The notes under the pieces: model-generated | Told to the model about the DNA's origin: nothing | Databases searched by the model: none | The model's input: only the letters and a program-made list of their open reading frames with translations | In this document: in pieces, positions 1-9,658 of the stretch | How the letters are laid out: every line of letters starts with the position of its first letter | Position numbering within the stretch: position 1 is the stretch's first letter | Position numbers and translations under genes: made by a program | DNA from: Giardia muris | Lineage: Eukaryota; Fornicata; Diplomonadida; Hexamitidae | Direction: 5' to 3' | Assembly (NCBI GenBank): GCA_006247105.1 | Contig: VDLU01000021.1 | Location: 1-18,701 of the forward strand | DNA length: 18,701 nt

Positions 1-1128
1 TCTGCCTCGAGTCCTTCTCCGTCCCGGGCTGGTCCGAGGTCCTCTGCGGTAAGTGCGGGAAGGGGCTCCCCCCGTCGACGGGAGGTGTATAAAGGTGGAA
101 GGGGGGGCCGATCCGACCAGCTCATGCACGACGAGCCAAAAGGAACCCAGGTCGGGGTCTGCGACTCCTGTGGGTCCTCGAGCACCCACTTCCTCTTCAA
201 CGGGGGGTGCTACAACCAGTCAAAGGAGCCCGGGAACAAGCTGTGCAGTGCAATGACGACTCGGGCGGCAGACGGGACCTGCTCGACCCGACCTCCATCG
301 CCTTCCTCAAGGACACCAAGCTCTACCTCTGCGGGGACGCGACGAACGGGAAGGCGAACGCGACACCTGCACCTACTCCACGTCCTTCTCCTGCACGTCC
401 TGCCTCAACGGATGCATGCTCTCCAACTCCTCCTGCCTCTCCTCCTTCGATGCGGACAAGACGGGCCTCTGTGCCAGGAGCAACCAGCTTCTCGTCGGGG
501 AGGCCCTGGTGTGCAAGGAGTGCAAGAAGGGAAGTGTTCCGATCGACGGGACGTGCCTCGAGGTCAGTTCGACCATCTCGAGGACGACCACCAACGACGT
601 CTGCAAGAAGGCCGACGGGAAGACTCCTGTCGACGGGACCGCCACGAGGTGCGAGAACTGCTCGACGGCCTACTTCCTCTTCGAGGGGGGCTGCTATCCC
701 ACGACCACGGGCTCCGTCGGGAGCAAGCTGTGCTCATCGGCCTCCAATGGTCAGTGCTCTCAGGCTGCCAGTGGCTCCCCCTTCCCTCTCTACGACCTCA
801 GGCGTCTTCACCCTCTGTCCGGCCGGGTGTGGGGCATGCTCCTCTGCCACCTGCACGTCCTGCGGTCTCGGGTACTACAACACGACCTCCGTCACCTCCT
901 CCTCTGACTGCACGGCCTGCCCCAGTGGCTGCACGACGTGCTCCGCCTCGGCTGCATCACGTGCTGGGACGGGAGTGCCCCGACCGACGGGAAGTGCAGT
1001 GCCGTCCCTCCTCCTCCTCCTCGGGCTCTCTGGGGGCGCCATTGCGGGGATCGTCATTGCCGTCCTGCTGGTCCTGGGAGGCCTCGGGGCTTCCTCGGTT
1101 GGTGTTCGGGTGCAGGGGGAGTGAGTGA
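1..1128 (+). pseudogene. 3' part of a variant-specific surface protein (VSP) gene, frame-broken
   Basis: VSPs are the cysteine-rich surface coat proteins of Giardia trophozoites, anchored by one C-terminal membrane segment. The gene enters from the left, so signal peptide and N-terminus are not visible. Fragments in all three + frames carry the family signature: CXXC pairs (CGKC near 45, CDSC near 160, CTSC near 390, CKEC near 515, CENC near 650, CITC near 956), two GGCY motifs (about 203-214 and 685-696), and a hydrophobic segment near 1040-1090 with GAIAGIV followed by a V/L-rich run. The tail is C-R-G-S-E then TGA, a variant of the usual CRGK(A) end. About nine frame changes are needed to link the fragments. 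Most are equivalent to loss of one base, several at C or G runs, so this may be a decayed gene or an active gene hidden by base-calling deletions. Family assignment is secure; functional status is not. Confidence 0.85.
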
Positions 1129-1129
1129 A
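1124..1129 (+). promoter_or_regulatory. Giardia polyadenylation signal AGTGAA overlapping the VSP stop
   Basis: AGTGAA matches the AGTRAA signal known for Giardia mRNAs, which commonly sits at or just after the stop codon. Here it overlaps the TGA at 1126-1128 in the frame that carries the CRG tail. This supports that frame as the original C-terminal frame. Confidence 0.6.
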
Positions 1130-2571
1130 TGGTGAAGGGAGACCTGGAGCGAGAGGTGACATCGAGCTCATTATAGACCTCCAGCTCATCTGGATGGACC
1201 GGAGAGGGGTCATATGGCTACGCATCCGGCCACTCAGGATACTCGACGACAAGGGCCTCGTCGGCCTTCCCCCGCAGTACGGACAGCAGTGCTCGATCCG
1301 GTCCGCACAGACGACGAGGTGCCGGCAGGGAAGGAGGATCGCGTCCTTCTGGCGTGAAGGCAGACGACGCACCCGTCAACCATTTCGTCCTCAAGAAGGC
1401 GTCGTCCAGTGCTCCGGGCTCGCAGAAGAGTGCCGACAACCATCTCTCCGAGCTCCCGGCCTCCGACTGCTCGATTGGGGACAGGAGGCAAGGACGTGGT
1501 GCGGGTTGAGCATCTCCAGCTCTCCTACTTCCGCATGACCGCTCCTCCAGGGCATCTGCAACTGCTCGATACGTCCTTGAAGAGTGAGTCAGGCCCACTC
1601 CCGAACAAGCCTTCGGATCCCCTCGATGTGCATTCTTCCGTCCCTTCGTGGACTGCCGCCTCGTCCGCAGGAGTCTTGCACTCGACCCGGCCCTCCTGGA
1701 GTGCAGCAGCAGGGCGTCTCCTTCCGGTTGTTGAACAGCCCCCCTCGAGTGGAAGGAGCAGGCGACAGATGGGGGGCGTCCGTGAGAGGCGGCCATCATC
1801 AGGGCTGCATCCCATGAGTCTCGATGCCCACGTGTAGTGTTCCTGACTCCCCCGACGTCCCCAGTTGTGACGGACTCCAAGGACGTCGGTGGCTCCCTGG
1901 AGGGGATGGGTCTGTCCCCTCTTGAGGAGCCTCCTGTCCCCAGACCACCATTCCGTGCCCCCCGGAGTCCTCCACTCCTCGCTCGTGGGGAGGAGGGCTC
2001 GACGACCTCGGGGTGGTCGTGGCATGTTGGGAGCATGGGAGCGGTCCGGGAGGGAGTCCACTCCTTCCTCGTTCGCCTCTGAGAGGAGGAAGCAGTCTGT
2101 GCGGCCACACCGTGCAGTCCGGCCACCTTCTTCCTCTCCCCGACCTCATCGAGATCGTCCTTCCCTCTCGATGTCTCCATCAAAGGAGTGGGGGATGTTT
2201 CCGAGCCCCAGCTCCCTCTCCTCCGGTTCAAAAGGCCGACCCGCCATCTCGCATCCCCTCGACAGCAGAGGGGCGTCCAGATCGATGCACCCGTCCCCGG
2301 GAAGCCAGTGGGCTCCTCTCTCTGTCTGGCACGGCTCTCGTCAGAGACCATTCGTCCTCGAGAGGGGAACGGGCCCGATCCTCACCAGGGGGTTGGGGGG
2401 CTATAAGGGGAGACTGATGACCAGTGGGAGCTCATCCAGGGACGAGAGCACCCCGAGGAGAGCTGTGGGCCTCCCGTCCTCAGGACAGGCCGTTGGTAGT
2501 GGTTGGATGCCCGGAGTGTCGGATGGGGGCCTCAGTGGAAGGCTGGTGAAGGGGATGTTTGATGTTCAAAA
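1130..2571. other. Gene-free stretch between VSP and ankyrin gene
   Basis: No convincing gene is seen. Open frames exist on both strands, the longest being a 377-codon minus-strand frame at 1218-2351. They overlap each other, are rich in R, S, P and G, and show no domain, CXXC pattern, ankyrin motif or coiled coil. About 1.4 kb without a gene is long for the compact Giardia genome but unremarkable in a subtelomere. It could be decayed beyond recognition. A short AT-rich element at its right end probably serves the ankyrin gene. Confidence 0.5.
2556..2571 (+). promoter_or_regulatory. AT-rich initiator-like element before the ankyrin gene
   Basis: A short AT-rich stretch (GTTTGATGTTCAAAA) lies directly against the ATG at 2572 in otherwise GC-rich DNA. 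Giardia promoters are typically short AT-rich initiators next to the start codon with almost no 5' UTR, so the position fits. No other promoter element was recognised. The role is inferred. Confidence 0.45.
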
Positions 2572-4104
2572 ATGTCCATCACGGGTTTGATGAGGGCGGC
2601 CGGGAGAGGAGACCTCGAGGGCGTGAAAAGGAACCTCAATCAGATCGGGAAGCAGGATGAAGATGGCAAGACGGCCCTGATGTGGGCAGTAAGAGGAGGC
2701 CATGCCAATTGCATCCCCCTCCTCGAGAAGGAGATTGGGATACAAGAAAATGACGGGTGGACCGCACTGATGTATGCAGCAAGAGATGGCCACGCCAACT
2801 GTATTCCTCTCCTTATGAATGAAGTAGGAAAACAGAAAGGCGACAGCTGGACCGCATTGATGCTAGCAGCCTCCAATGGCAATACAGACTCCGTCCGGCT
2901 CCTCCTGTCTGAGGCCGGGAAGCAGACGACAGAGGAATGGAAGTTCACTTCAGCTCATAATAGGGTTACCTTCCACCCCGGAACCACGGCTCTCATGCTC
3001 GCAGCCTACTTCAACTACCCCGAGGTTGTTGAGCTCCTTCTTCCATGCGAACAGGGAATGAAGGACTCCAAAGGTCACACGGCCAAATGGCATGCAAAGA
3101 ATAGTTCAAAGGGAGGCAACTTCACCCGAGTCCGTCAGCTCCTCGAGAACGAGGCACAGAGCGAATCCCCCCGCCACATAACCTCAGTGAAGTACCTGGG
3201 CTCCGGGATCGTGTCAACGAACTCACCACTGAAAACGAGTCTCTCAAGAAAGACCTCTCCTCTTCCAAGAATGCCCTAGATGAGAAAGAGAGGAGGCTAA
3301 CCCAATCTAATCAAGAAAACTTCTCTCTCAAACAACAGTTCCAGAAGGCCAACGAAGAGGCCAAGAAGAATCACGAGCTGAACGAGGCCCTGAACAAGAG
3401 AGCACAGGAGGCCGAGAAGAGTCTTACTGAGGCGAGGGGGGAGATCACTTCTCTCAAGAATCAGCTCACCGAGATGGAAAGCACAACACTCAAGCAGGAC
3501 GACAAGATCTCCCACCTACGCACAGAGAACACTTCTCTCCAGGAGCAACTATCCTCCTCCAAGAAGGCGCAAGAAGAAGCAGAGGAGAGGCTCTTCCAGA
3601 TGAATCAAGAGATATCATCCTCAAAGTCCAACTCTCCAAGACCAACGAAGAGAATGACGCCCTCCACGAACAGTTCGAGGACAGGGAACGACAGGACAAG
3701 GCTCAGATCGATCAGCTAACTGCAGAAGTCTCCTCCCTCAAACAGCAGCTCGACAATGCATCGATGAGTCCAAGAGGCATGCGAAGATGAACGAGGACCT
3801 CCAGAAGGCCTCTGACCAGAACCGAGCCCTCATCAACTCCCTCACCACCGAGAAGGGGACTCTTCAGGAGCAGCTCATCAAGACCACTGAGGACCTCAAG
3901 AGAGCACTTTCAGACCAGAAGGCCCAGAACCTCGTCTTCGAGAAGGAGGTTACCCAATTGAGGACCGAGGGCCATGACATGAAAGACCTTCGGAGACGCC
4001 TCGAGGAGGTGGAGGAGGAGAAGAGGATCCTCCTCCAGAACCTCGCTGCTGTCGGGGGCAGGCTCACCAACCACCCCCAGGGCCTTGGAACGCCCACTGG
4101 ATGA
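2572..4104 (+). pseudogene. Ankyrin-repeat / coiled-coil protein ('protein 21.1'-like), three frame breaks
   Basis: The gene starts at ATG 2572, next to an AT-rich initiator. The first frame (2572 to about 3165) encodes five to six ankyrin repeats of about 31 residues with cores TGLMRAA, TALMWAV, TALMYAA, TALMLAA and TALMLAA (residues 5-200), most followed by a helix ending in LL. From about 3183 the sense frame moves to the third frame, from about 3632 to the second, and from about 3763 to the first, ending at TGA 4102-4104. All these parts encode a continuous Glu/Lys/Gln/Leu-rich heptad-like coiled coil of roughly 290 residues with recurring SLK.QL and LQEQL patterns. Ankyrin plus coiled coil matches the large Giardia 21.1 family, probably scaffolds; no kinase domain is present, unlike ankyrin-bearing NEK kinases. 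Each break equals loss of one base (the first at C6, 3167-3172). It is either a recent pseudogene or an intact gene of about 510 codons with deletion errors. Confidence 0.85.
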
Positions 4105-5745
4105 CCTGCATCCGGAGGCAGGGGCAGGAGGTCGGAAGGCCCGGCCGGATGAAGGAGTCCCCGTCGGTCCTCCTATGGGCCTCCGGGATCAACAGTCATC
4201 GTCCAGTGCCCCGGTCTTCGTCCTTCGATCAAGAGGAGTGAACGGGATCACGGGAGGGACGAGAGGACGACCATGAGCCCCGGTTGATCCAACCCGTCTC
4301 CATGAAGGAGGGCCGCATCCTCGGATCTGTCTGAGGGCATGGATGGATAGAGGGGAAGGACACCAGGCCGTGCATGGCTGTGTGAGCCAATCCGGCTGCT
4401 CACTGCCCCGGACTCGTGACGGAAGTGGGTGTCCGGAGTTCACGCCTTCCAGCTTGTGGGGCCGTGCCACGAACTGGAGTCTGTTCGAGGAGCGTGAGGT
4501 GCACGGGTCGACGCCACCATGGACAGTATCCTCCTTGGTCGTCCCACGATGCACTGAGGATCCTCGGGGATGACAGCATCCACGACGACGGGTCCTCATG
4601 CACAGGGAAGACCGTCCGAGTCGAACGGAGTGGGTGTCAGTCGGTTCGTGGAAGGACACGTTCTACCTCCTTCCCGACTGTGGTGGCATCGGGAGGTCCA
4701 CCATCGGCTGAGGACGTCGGGGGGACATGGAACCTCTGAGTTCGATCATCGGATGGAACACGAGTCCTGTCCGACCTTATGGATCCCCTCGCTCTCGAAC
4801 CCTGAGTCTGATACACCAGCCACTGGTTCGCCCCTTCCTCGCCCCAACTCGGCCTCCGACTCTGATCGTCCCCTTGTCGTCGGATCCCTGTTTCCTCCTG
4901 GAACCCTTCTTGAAGCCACGAGGACCTCCTTGTCCACCCTTGCACGGATATCGTTCGAGTGGGGCTGTCATCACACGCCCAAGGATGAGGAGAATACGAA
5001 CGCCCTGAGACCTTTGCCATTGGGGAGCTCCTCCTGCAGGGACGTGCTCCCGGTCGTCCGACTGACCCCTTCCCAACACGGACGCCAAGGAGGTCTCCGT
5101 TATCTCCACCTCGGACGGCTCTTCATCCGAGGTCATCCTGTCAGCAACGTGCAGGGAATTGGGGGCAGGTCAAGTGGTGGGAGGGCTGGGGCAAGACGGA
5201 CGCCTTCAGACTGGTAGGTACGCGTATAGAGTGGCATCCTACCCTTCCCACCTCCTAGACGCCTGCACGTACAGGACCGACCGGACCGTCCCACGAGGGG
5301 GTTCGGGGAGGCGTCTCCCAACCAGGCCTCTGACGTGCCGTGACGACCGGACGTCATCGAGGACCTCCTTGAGATACGACCAGGAGGCCCGGGGACATGG
5401 GGATGACCGAAACACGTGCCTGGAGGCCGCACACAGGGAACGGGCTCACCTCCCTTCCGATCTTCCCGTCTCGACCCAGAACAGCAGCCCCATCACGAGT
5501 GCTTCCGGGGTCTCATACTACGACCTCGAGACGTCCGGTCCAACCTGAGGCCTGATAGCACCCACAATGGGCAGGTCTATCCTGTCCAGGCATCCCGACG
5601 TATGAACCCAGCTGCTACGGTCCCCTCAAGCACATTCACGGACTGCATCTGGCATCACTTAGATCCGAGTCTCCTCACTTCCGGACGATGAGGGCTTCCA
5701 GGAGAGAAAGGAAGGACACAGGGGATGGGGAAGGGAGACGGAGAG
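4105..5745. other. Gene-free stretch between the ankyrin gene and the rDNA array
   Basis: No supported gene is seen. Overlapping open frames on both strands (for example 4570-5217 plus, 4189-4659 minus) lack any recognisable domain, CXXC pattern or repeat. No tRNA-like fold, telomere repeat array or retroelement reverse-transcriptase motif was seen. The right end (about 5690-5745) becomes purine-rich (GGAGAGAAAGGAAGG) just before sequence related to the rDNA spacer begins. It acts as the left flank of the rDNA array. Confidence 0.5.
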
Positions 5746-5836
5746 GAACGAAGTGCCGTGCAGGACCACAACCCCCACCCACGGACCCCCAAGAAGTGTC
5801 CCAAAGATGGAGGCCGACTTTCCGCTACTGTAGGGG
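5746..5836 (+). promoter_or_regulatory. Promoter-like module A (array edge)
   Basis: This module starts GAACGAAGTGCCGT, contains GGACCACAACCCCCACC and ends with the box at 5803-5836 (AAAGATGGAGGCCGACTTT, then CCGCTACTGTAGGGG). Its box equals that of module D (TGTAGGG type), while its left half resembles modules B and E with a shortened middle, so it looks like a hybrid formed at the array edge. It lies about 400 nt upstream of SSU copy 1. A spacer promoter role is inferred from repetition, AT content and position only. Confidence 0.4.
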
Positions 5837-5882
5837 CCAGGAGGCCGGGGCCCGGGGCCCGAAGGGGCGAGGCCGGCCGAGG

Positions 5883-5945
5883 GGCCGTCCCCCCTCAAAT
5901 CGAACGGGGAGAGGGGCGAGAGGCCCCAAATCGAACGGGGGGAGG
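5883..5945 (+). repeat. Spacer minisatellite, single copy
   Basis: This is a one-copy version of the 72-bp GC-rich repeat, recognisable by two AAATCGAACGGGG boxes 33 bp apart separated by GAGGGGCGAGAGG. The internal spacer has about four copies at the equivalent place, so the locus varies in copy number within the array. Confidence 0.8.
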
Positions 5946-6007
5946 CCCCCTCCGAACGGCCCCCTCGGGCCCCCTCGGTCTTCCTCCCTCCCCCCTCGCC
6001 CGGTCCT

Positions 6008-6123
6008 GAACGAAGTGCCGTCGCAGGGAGGGGAGTGAGCTGGGGAAGAAGGACCACAACCCCCACCTAGAGACCTTCAATAAGTGCTCCAAAGATGAAG
6101 GCCGATTTTCGGCTACTATAGGG
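6008..6123 (+). promoter_or_regulatory. Candidate rRNA gene promoter (module B), unit 1
   Basis: This is the SSU-proximal copy of the repeated module. It runs from GAACGAAGTGCCG at 6008 through GGACCACAACCCCCACC and CCTTCAATAAG (6074-6084) to the box 6091-6123 ending GGCTACTATAGGG. The TATAGGG lies about 120 nt upstream of the mature SSU 5' end, a plausible Pol I start point that would leave a short 5' ETS. It differs from the unit 2 copy at 6087, 6088 and 6098. TATAGGG-like start sites are known for rRNA genes of other eukaryotes; the role here is inferred. Confidence 0.5.
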
Positions 6124-6238
6124 AAGGCACGACGAGGCCGGACCGGGACGAGAAGACCCACCCGACGACGAGTGTGGATCGTACGACGAGAGGACGGAAG
6201 GGCCGGCCCACAACGGACGGATCGACCGATCGACAGAC
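6124..6238 (+). other. Putative 5' external transcribed spacer, unit 1
   Basis: About 115 nt lie between the promoter-like TATAGGG and the SSU. Sequence appears identical in unit 2 (13576-13690). It ends with a short direct repeat (GATCGACCGATCGAC) just before the SSU start. Assignment as transcribed spacer depends on the promoter inference. Confidence 0.45.
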
Positions 6239-7668
6239 CATCCGGTTGATCCTGCCGGAGTACTACGCTACCCCCAAGGACAAAAGCCATGCAAGCGGAC
6301 ACGAGGTATGAAGTGGCGGACGGCTCGGTACAACGGTACGAGTCTGACCGGGGGTGAAGGCTAGACGGATACCGCTGGCAACCCAGCGCCAAGACGAGTG
6401 CTCAAGAGCGGGGAAGGAAAGCACGCGATGGAGCGAATGCCCGGATGAGGTTCCGAGGTATTACCTAGTCGGTAGAGTAGTGGTCTACGGAGGGGATGAT
6501 GCCTGGCGGAGGATCAGGGTTTGACTCCGGAGAACGGGCCTGAGAGACGGCCCGTACATCCAAGGACGGCAGCAGGCGCGGAACTTGCCCAATGCGTGAA
6601 GGCGTGAGGCAGCAACGGGGGATCCCATGAAATGGGAAGACTGGGGGGTAGATGACCCCAGCACAAGTCGAGGGAAAGGTCTGGTGCCAGCAGCCGCGGT
6701 AATTCCAGCTCGGCAGGCGTCGTACGGCGCTGTTGCAGTTAAAACGTCCGGAGTCGAGACGTCCAGCCGGGAGGAAAGAGGAGCGCTTAAGGCGGGAGTG
6801 AGTACGAGAAAGCCCGGGACGGACATGAAGGTGAATGGGTAAGGGCATGTGTATTGGTGGGGGACGGGTGAAATAGGATGATCCGACCAAGACAGACAAA
6901 GGCGTAGGCACTTGCCAAGACCATATCAGTCGAACCAGGACGAAGCCCGGGGGCGAGAAGGCGATTAGACACCACCGTATTCCCGGGCGTAAACGATGCC
7001 ACCGAGAGACTGGCCAGGTCGTCAGGATCGAAGGGAAACCGATCAGGGTACGGGCTCTGGGGGGAGTATGGCCGCAAGGCTGGAACTTGAAGGCATTGAC
7101 GGAGGGGTACCACCAGACGTGGAGTCTGCGGCTCAATTTGACTCAACGCGAACACCTTACCAGGCCCAGACGTACGGAGGATCGACGGTTGAGAGGACCT
7201 TCGTGATCGTACGAGTGGTGGTGCATGGCCGTTCACAGCCCGTGGCTTGAGCCGTCTGCTTGACTGCGACAACGAGCGAGACCCTAACCTGGATGGGACC
7301 GCCAATGGTGAATTGGAGGAAGGTGGGGCGATAACAGGTCTGTGATGCCCTTAGACGCCCTGGGCTGCACGCGTACTACACTGTGGGGATGAAACCACGT
7401 CGAGTTGTGAAGCTTGATGAGATCAAACCCCCACGTGGTTGGGATCGTGGACTGGAACGTCCTCGTGAACCTGGAATGTCTAGTAGGCGTAGGTCATCAA
7501 TCTACGCCGGATACGTCCCTGCCCCTTGTACACACCGCCCGTCGCTCCTACCGACTGGGTCTTCTGGCGAGCTCCTGGGAGGGATGAACCGAACAGGGAC
7601 GAACCGCGAGGCTTGGAGGAAGGAGAAGTCGTAACAAGGTATCCGTAGGTGAACCTGCGGATGGATCC
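6239..7668 (+). rRNA. Small-subunit (16S-like/18S) rRNA, unit 1
   Basis: This is the core RNA of the cytoplasmic small ribosomal subunit. The 5' end CATCCGGTTGATCCTGCCGG is the universal eukaryotic SSU start. Landmarks are GTGCCAGCAGCCGCGGTAAT at 6684 (530 loop), GCATTGACGGAG near 7093, TTGTACACACCGCCCGTC at 7527 (decoding region), and GTAACAAGGTATCCGTAGGT then GAACCTGCGGATGGATCC at the 3' end. At about 1,430 nt it is among the shortest eukaryotic SSUs, as in Giardia. Lower GC than G. duodenalis suggests the G. muris lineage. Ends are placed by homology. Confidence 0.97.
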
Positions 7669-7707
7669 ATCGAGAGGGAAGGTACGAGGATGAAGGCAAT
7701 GAGATGA
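7669..7707 (+). other. ITS1, unit 1
   Basis: A spacer of about 39 nt lies between the SSU 3' end and the 5.8S start. This extreme shortness is typical of Giardia. The right boundary is approximate. Confidence 0.7.
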
Positions 7708-7830
7708 CGCGACCCGGTGGATGCCTTGGCTCGGGGGACGATGAAGGACGTGGCTGACGACGATACTCGATGTGGTCCAAGCACGTGACATCGATCTTCG
7801 AATGGATCATCGGGGTGGTGGGGTGATCTA
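7708..7830 (+). rRNA. 5.8S rRNA, unit 1
   Basis: The conserved 5.8S motifs CGGTGGATGCCTTGGCTC (7715), CGATGAAGGACG (7739) and GACATCGATCTTCGAA (7787) are present in order. The 3' part 7808-7823 (CATCGGGGTGGTGGGG) can pair with 7880-7895 at the LSU 5' end, with one mismatch and one G-U pair. This is the expected 5.8S-LSU helix and fixes both ends to within a few nucleotides. Length is about 123-130 nt. Exact ends are estimated. Confidence 0.9.
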
Positions 7831-7875
7831 CGAACTGGGTTGTTCGAGGGGTTGAACGATGGGGAATGAGATGAG
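7831..7875 (+). other. ITS2, unit 1
   Basis: About 45 nt remain between the 5.8S and LSU arms of the intermolecular helix. This leaves room for only one small hairpin, a very reduced ITS2. Both boundaries are approximate. Confidence 0.6.
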
Positions 7876-9606
7876 GATCCCCCCCCACTCCGATGAAGAT
7901 GACGGGTGGAACTTAAGCATATCAGTACGCCCAGGAGAAGACACCAACCGGGATTCCTTGATTAGCGGCGAGCGATCCAGGAGTAGTCCGACCTCGAAGC
8001 GATGAGCGTTGTGAGGACTGGGGGGATGTCCTAAACCCGAAGATGGGTTGAAACCCACACCAAGGAGGGTGCCAGTCCCGTAGGGATGGACACAACCCCA
8101 ACGACGAGTACCTCTGCTTGAGAGTGTAGAGGGAAGAGGAGGTGGTACCCTTCTAAGGCTAAATACCGCCCCGAGACCGATAGAGGACCAAGTAGTGCGA
8201 ACGAAAGGTGAGAAGGATGCCGACCCAGGCACGTCAAAAGACCCTGAACCCGGGAGGCGACTCCCGACCTGTCGATGATCGATTGGTCGGGCCCGTCTCG
8301 AAACACGGACCGAGGAGTTAGGACCGATCGCGAGTCATGTGGCAAAGGGAAGTCAAGACTTCAAGGGGCCCCTTACAAGGGCAGAGCGATCGGTCCTAGA
8401 CCCGAAAGGTGGTGATCTACACTTGACCAGGGTGAAGCCAGACGAAAGCCTGGTGGAGGCCCATCCCGGTGCTGACGTGCAAATCGCTCGGTCGAGTTGA
8501 GTGTAGGGGCGAAAGACTCATCGAACCACCTGGTAGCTGGTTACCTCCGAAATGTCTCCCAGGATAGCCGACATCATGAACAGCTGCCCTAGGTAAGGCC
8601 ACGATCGGTGGGAGTAGGGAGGTCACTCCTTATCCACCCCTCGAACCATGAACAAGGGTGGAGCGGGGCCAACTTGTGTGGGCCCCCTCAACAGTGTTGA
8701 TGTCGAGTGGGCCTCTCCTGGTAAGCAGGACGGGCAAGACGGGATGAACCGACAGTCGGGGGAAGGTGTGGAAGTGTATGCTCGATCAAACGGTGTCCGT
8801 CGATCGTGACAGCTGGAAGGTGGCCTTAACAGTAGGAAGCCTCTAAGGAGTGTGTAACAACCCACCAGCCGAATCGAGGGGCCCGGAAAATGGAACACGC
8901 CGAAGCATACGATCGGAACCCGACCGAGATGTGTCTCGGGTAGGAGGTCGTCATGATCGAGTCGAAGCCATGGGGTGACACGTGGTGGATCGAGTCATGA
9001 TTGCTGATCTCGGTAGTAGTAGCCATTACTCCATCTGGAGGCCTGACGTGGAGATGGGTTCCGTATCCCTGTCGATCAGATACGGGTGACACGATCCTAA
9101 GTCCGATGGTGTACGCCGTACCATGGGGTCATCCTCACAGGACGATAGGGCTGACCGGTTAACATCCCGGTGGTATGATGGGGTCTTGGTGACATCCTTT
9201 CACAACGGTACATGAACGAAGCACATGGTGGGAGTCATCCCGTCCTACCCCAGTCCCCCCATGGCCAGTAGTACTTCAGGTCGTGCATGGCCATGATGGA
9301 TCACATGTCCCTTCGGTCATCCATGAAACCCGTTGTGTCCCCCCCATCCTGATCGTACCACAACCGCAACAGGACTCCAAGGTGATCAGCCTCTAGGCGG
9401 GAGAGACCATGACTCAGGGAAGTCGGCAAACTAGCTCCGTAACCTCGGGAGAAGGAGTGGCTCTGATCGATCAGAACCGGCACGGACCGAGGGATCCCGA
9501 CTGTCTACTAACAACATAGCGTCGTGCCAGTCGTCATGGATGCGTACACGACGTGATTTCTGCCCAGTGCCATGACCGTCACCATGAAGAGGTTCATCCA
9601 AGCCCT

Positions 9607-9658
<52 letters not shown>

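Noticed and set aside
1218..2351. 377-codon open frame on the minus strand
   Set aside because: Composition is R/S/P/G-rich without domains, and other frames on both strands are equally open. The density of open frames reflects GC content.
6113..6123. TAGGG as Giardia telomere repeat
   Set aside because: It occurs singly inside the repeated box and is never in tandem, so it is not a telomeric tract.
6465..7305. Antisense open frames across the SSU, and similar ones in the LSU
   Set aside because: They are shadows of conserved rRNA sequence, duplicated in both units, and give no support for coding.
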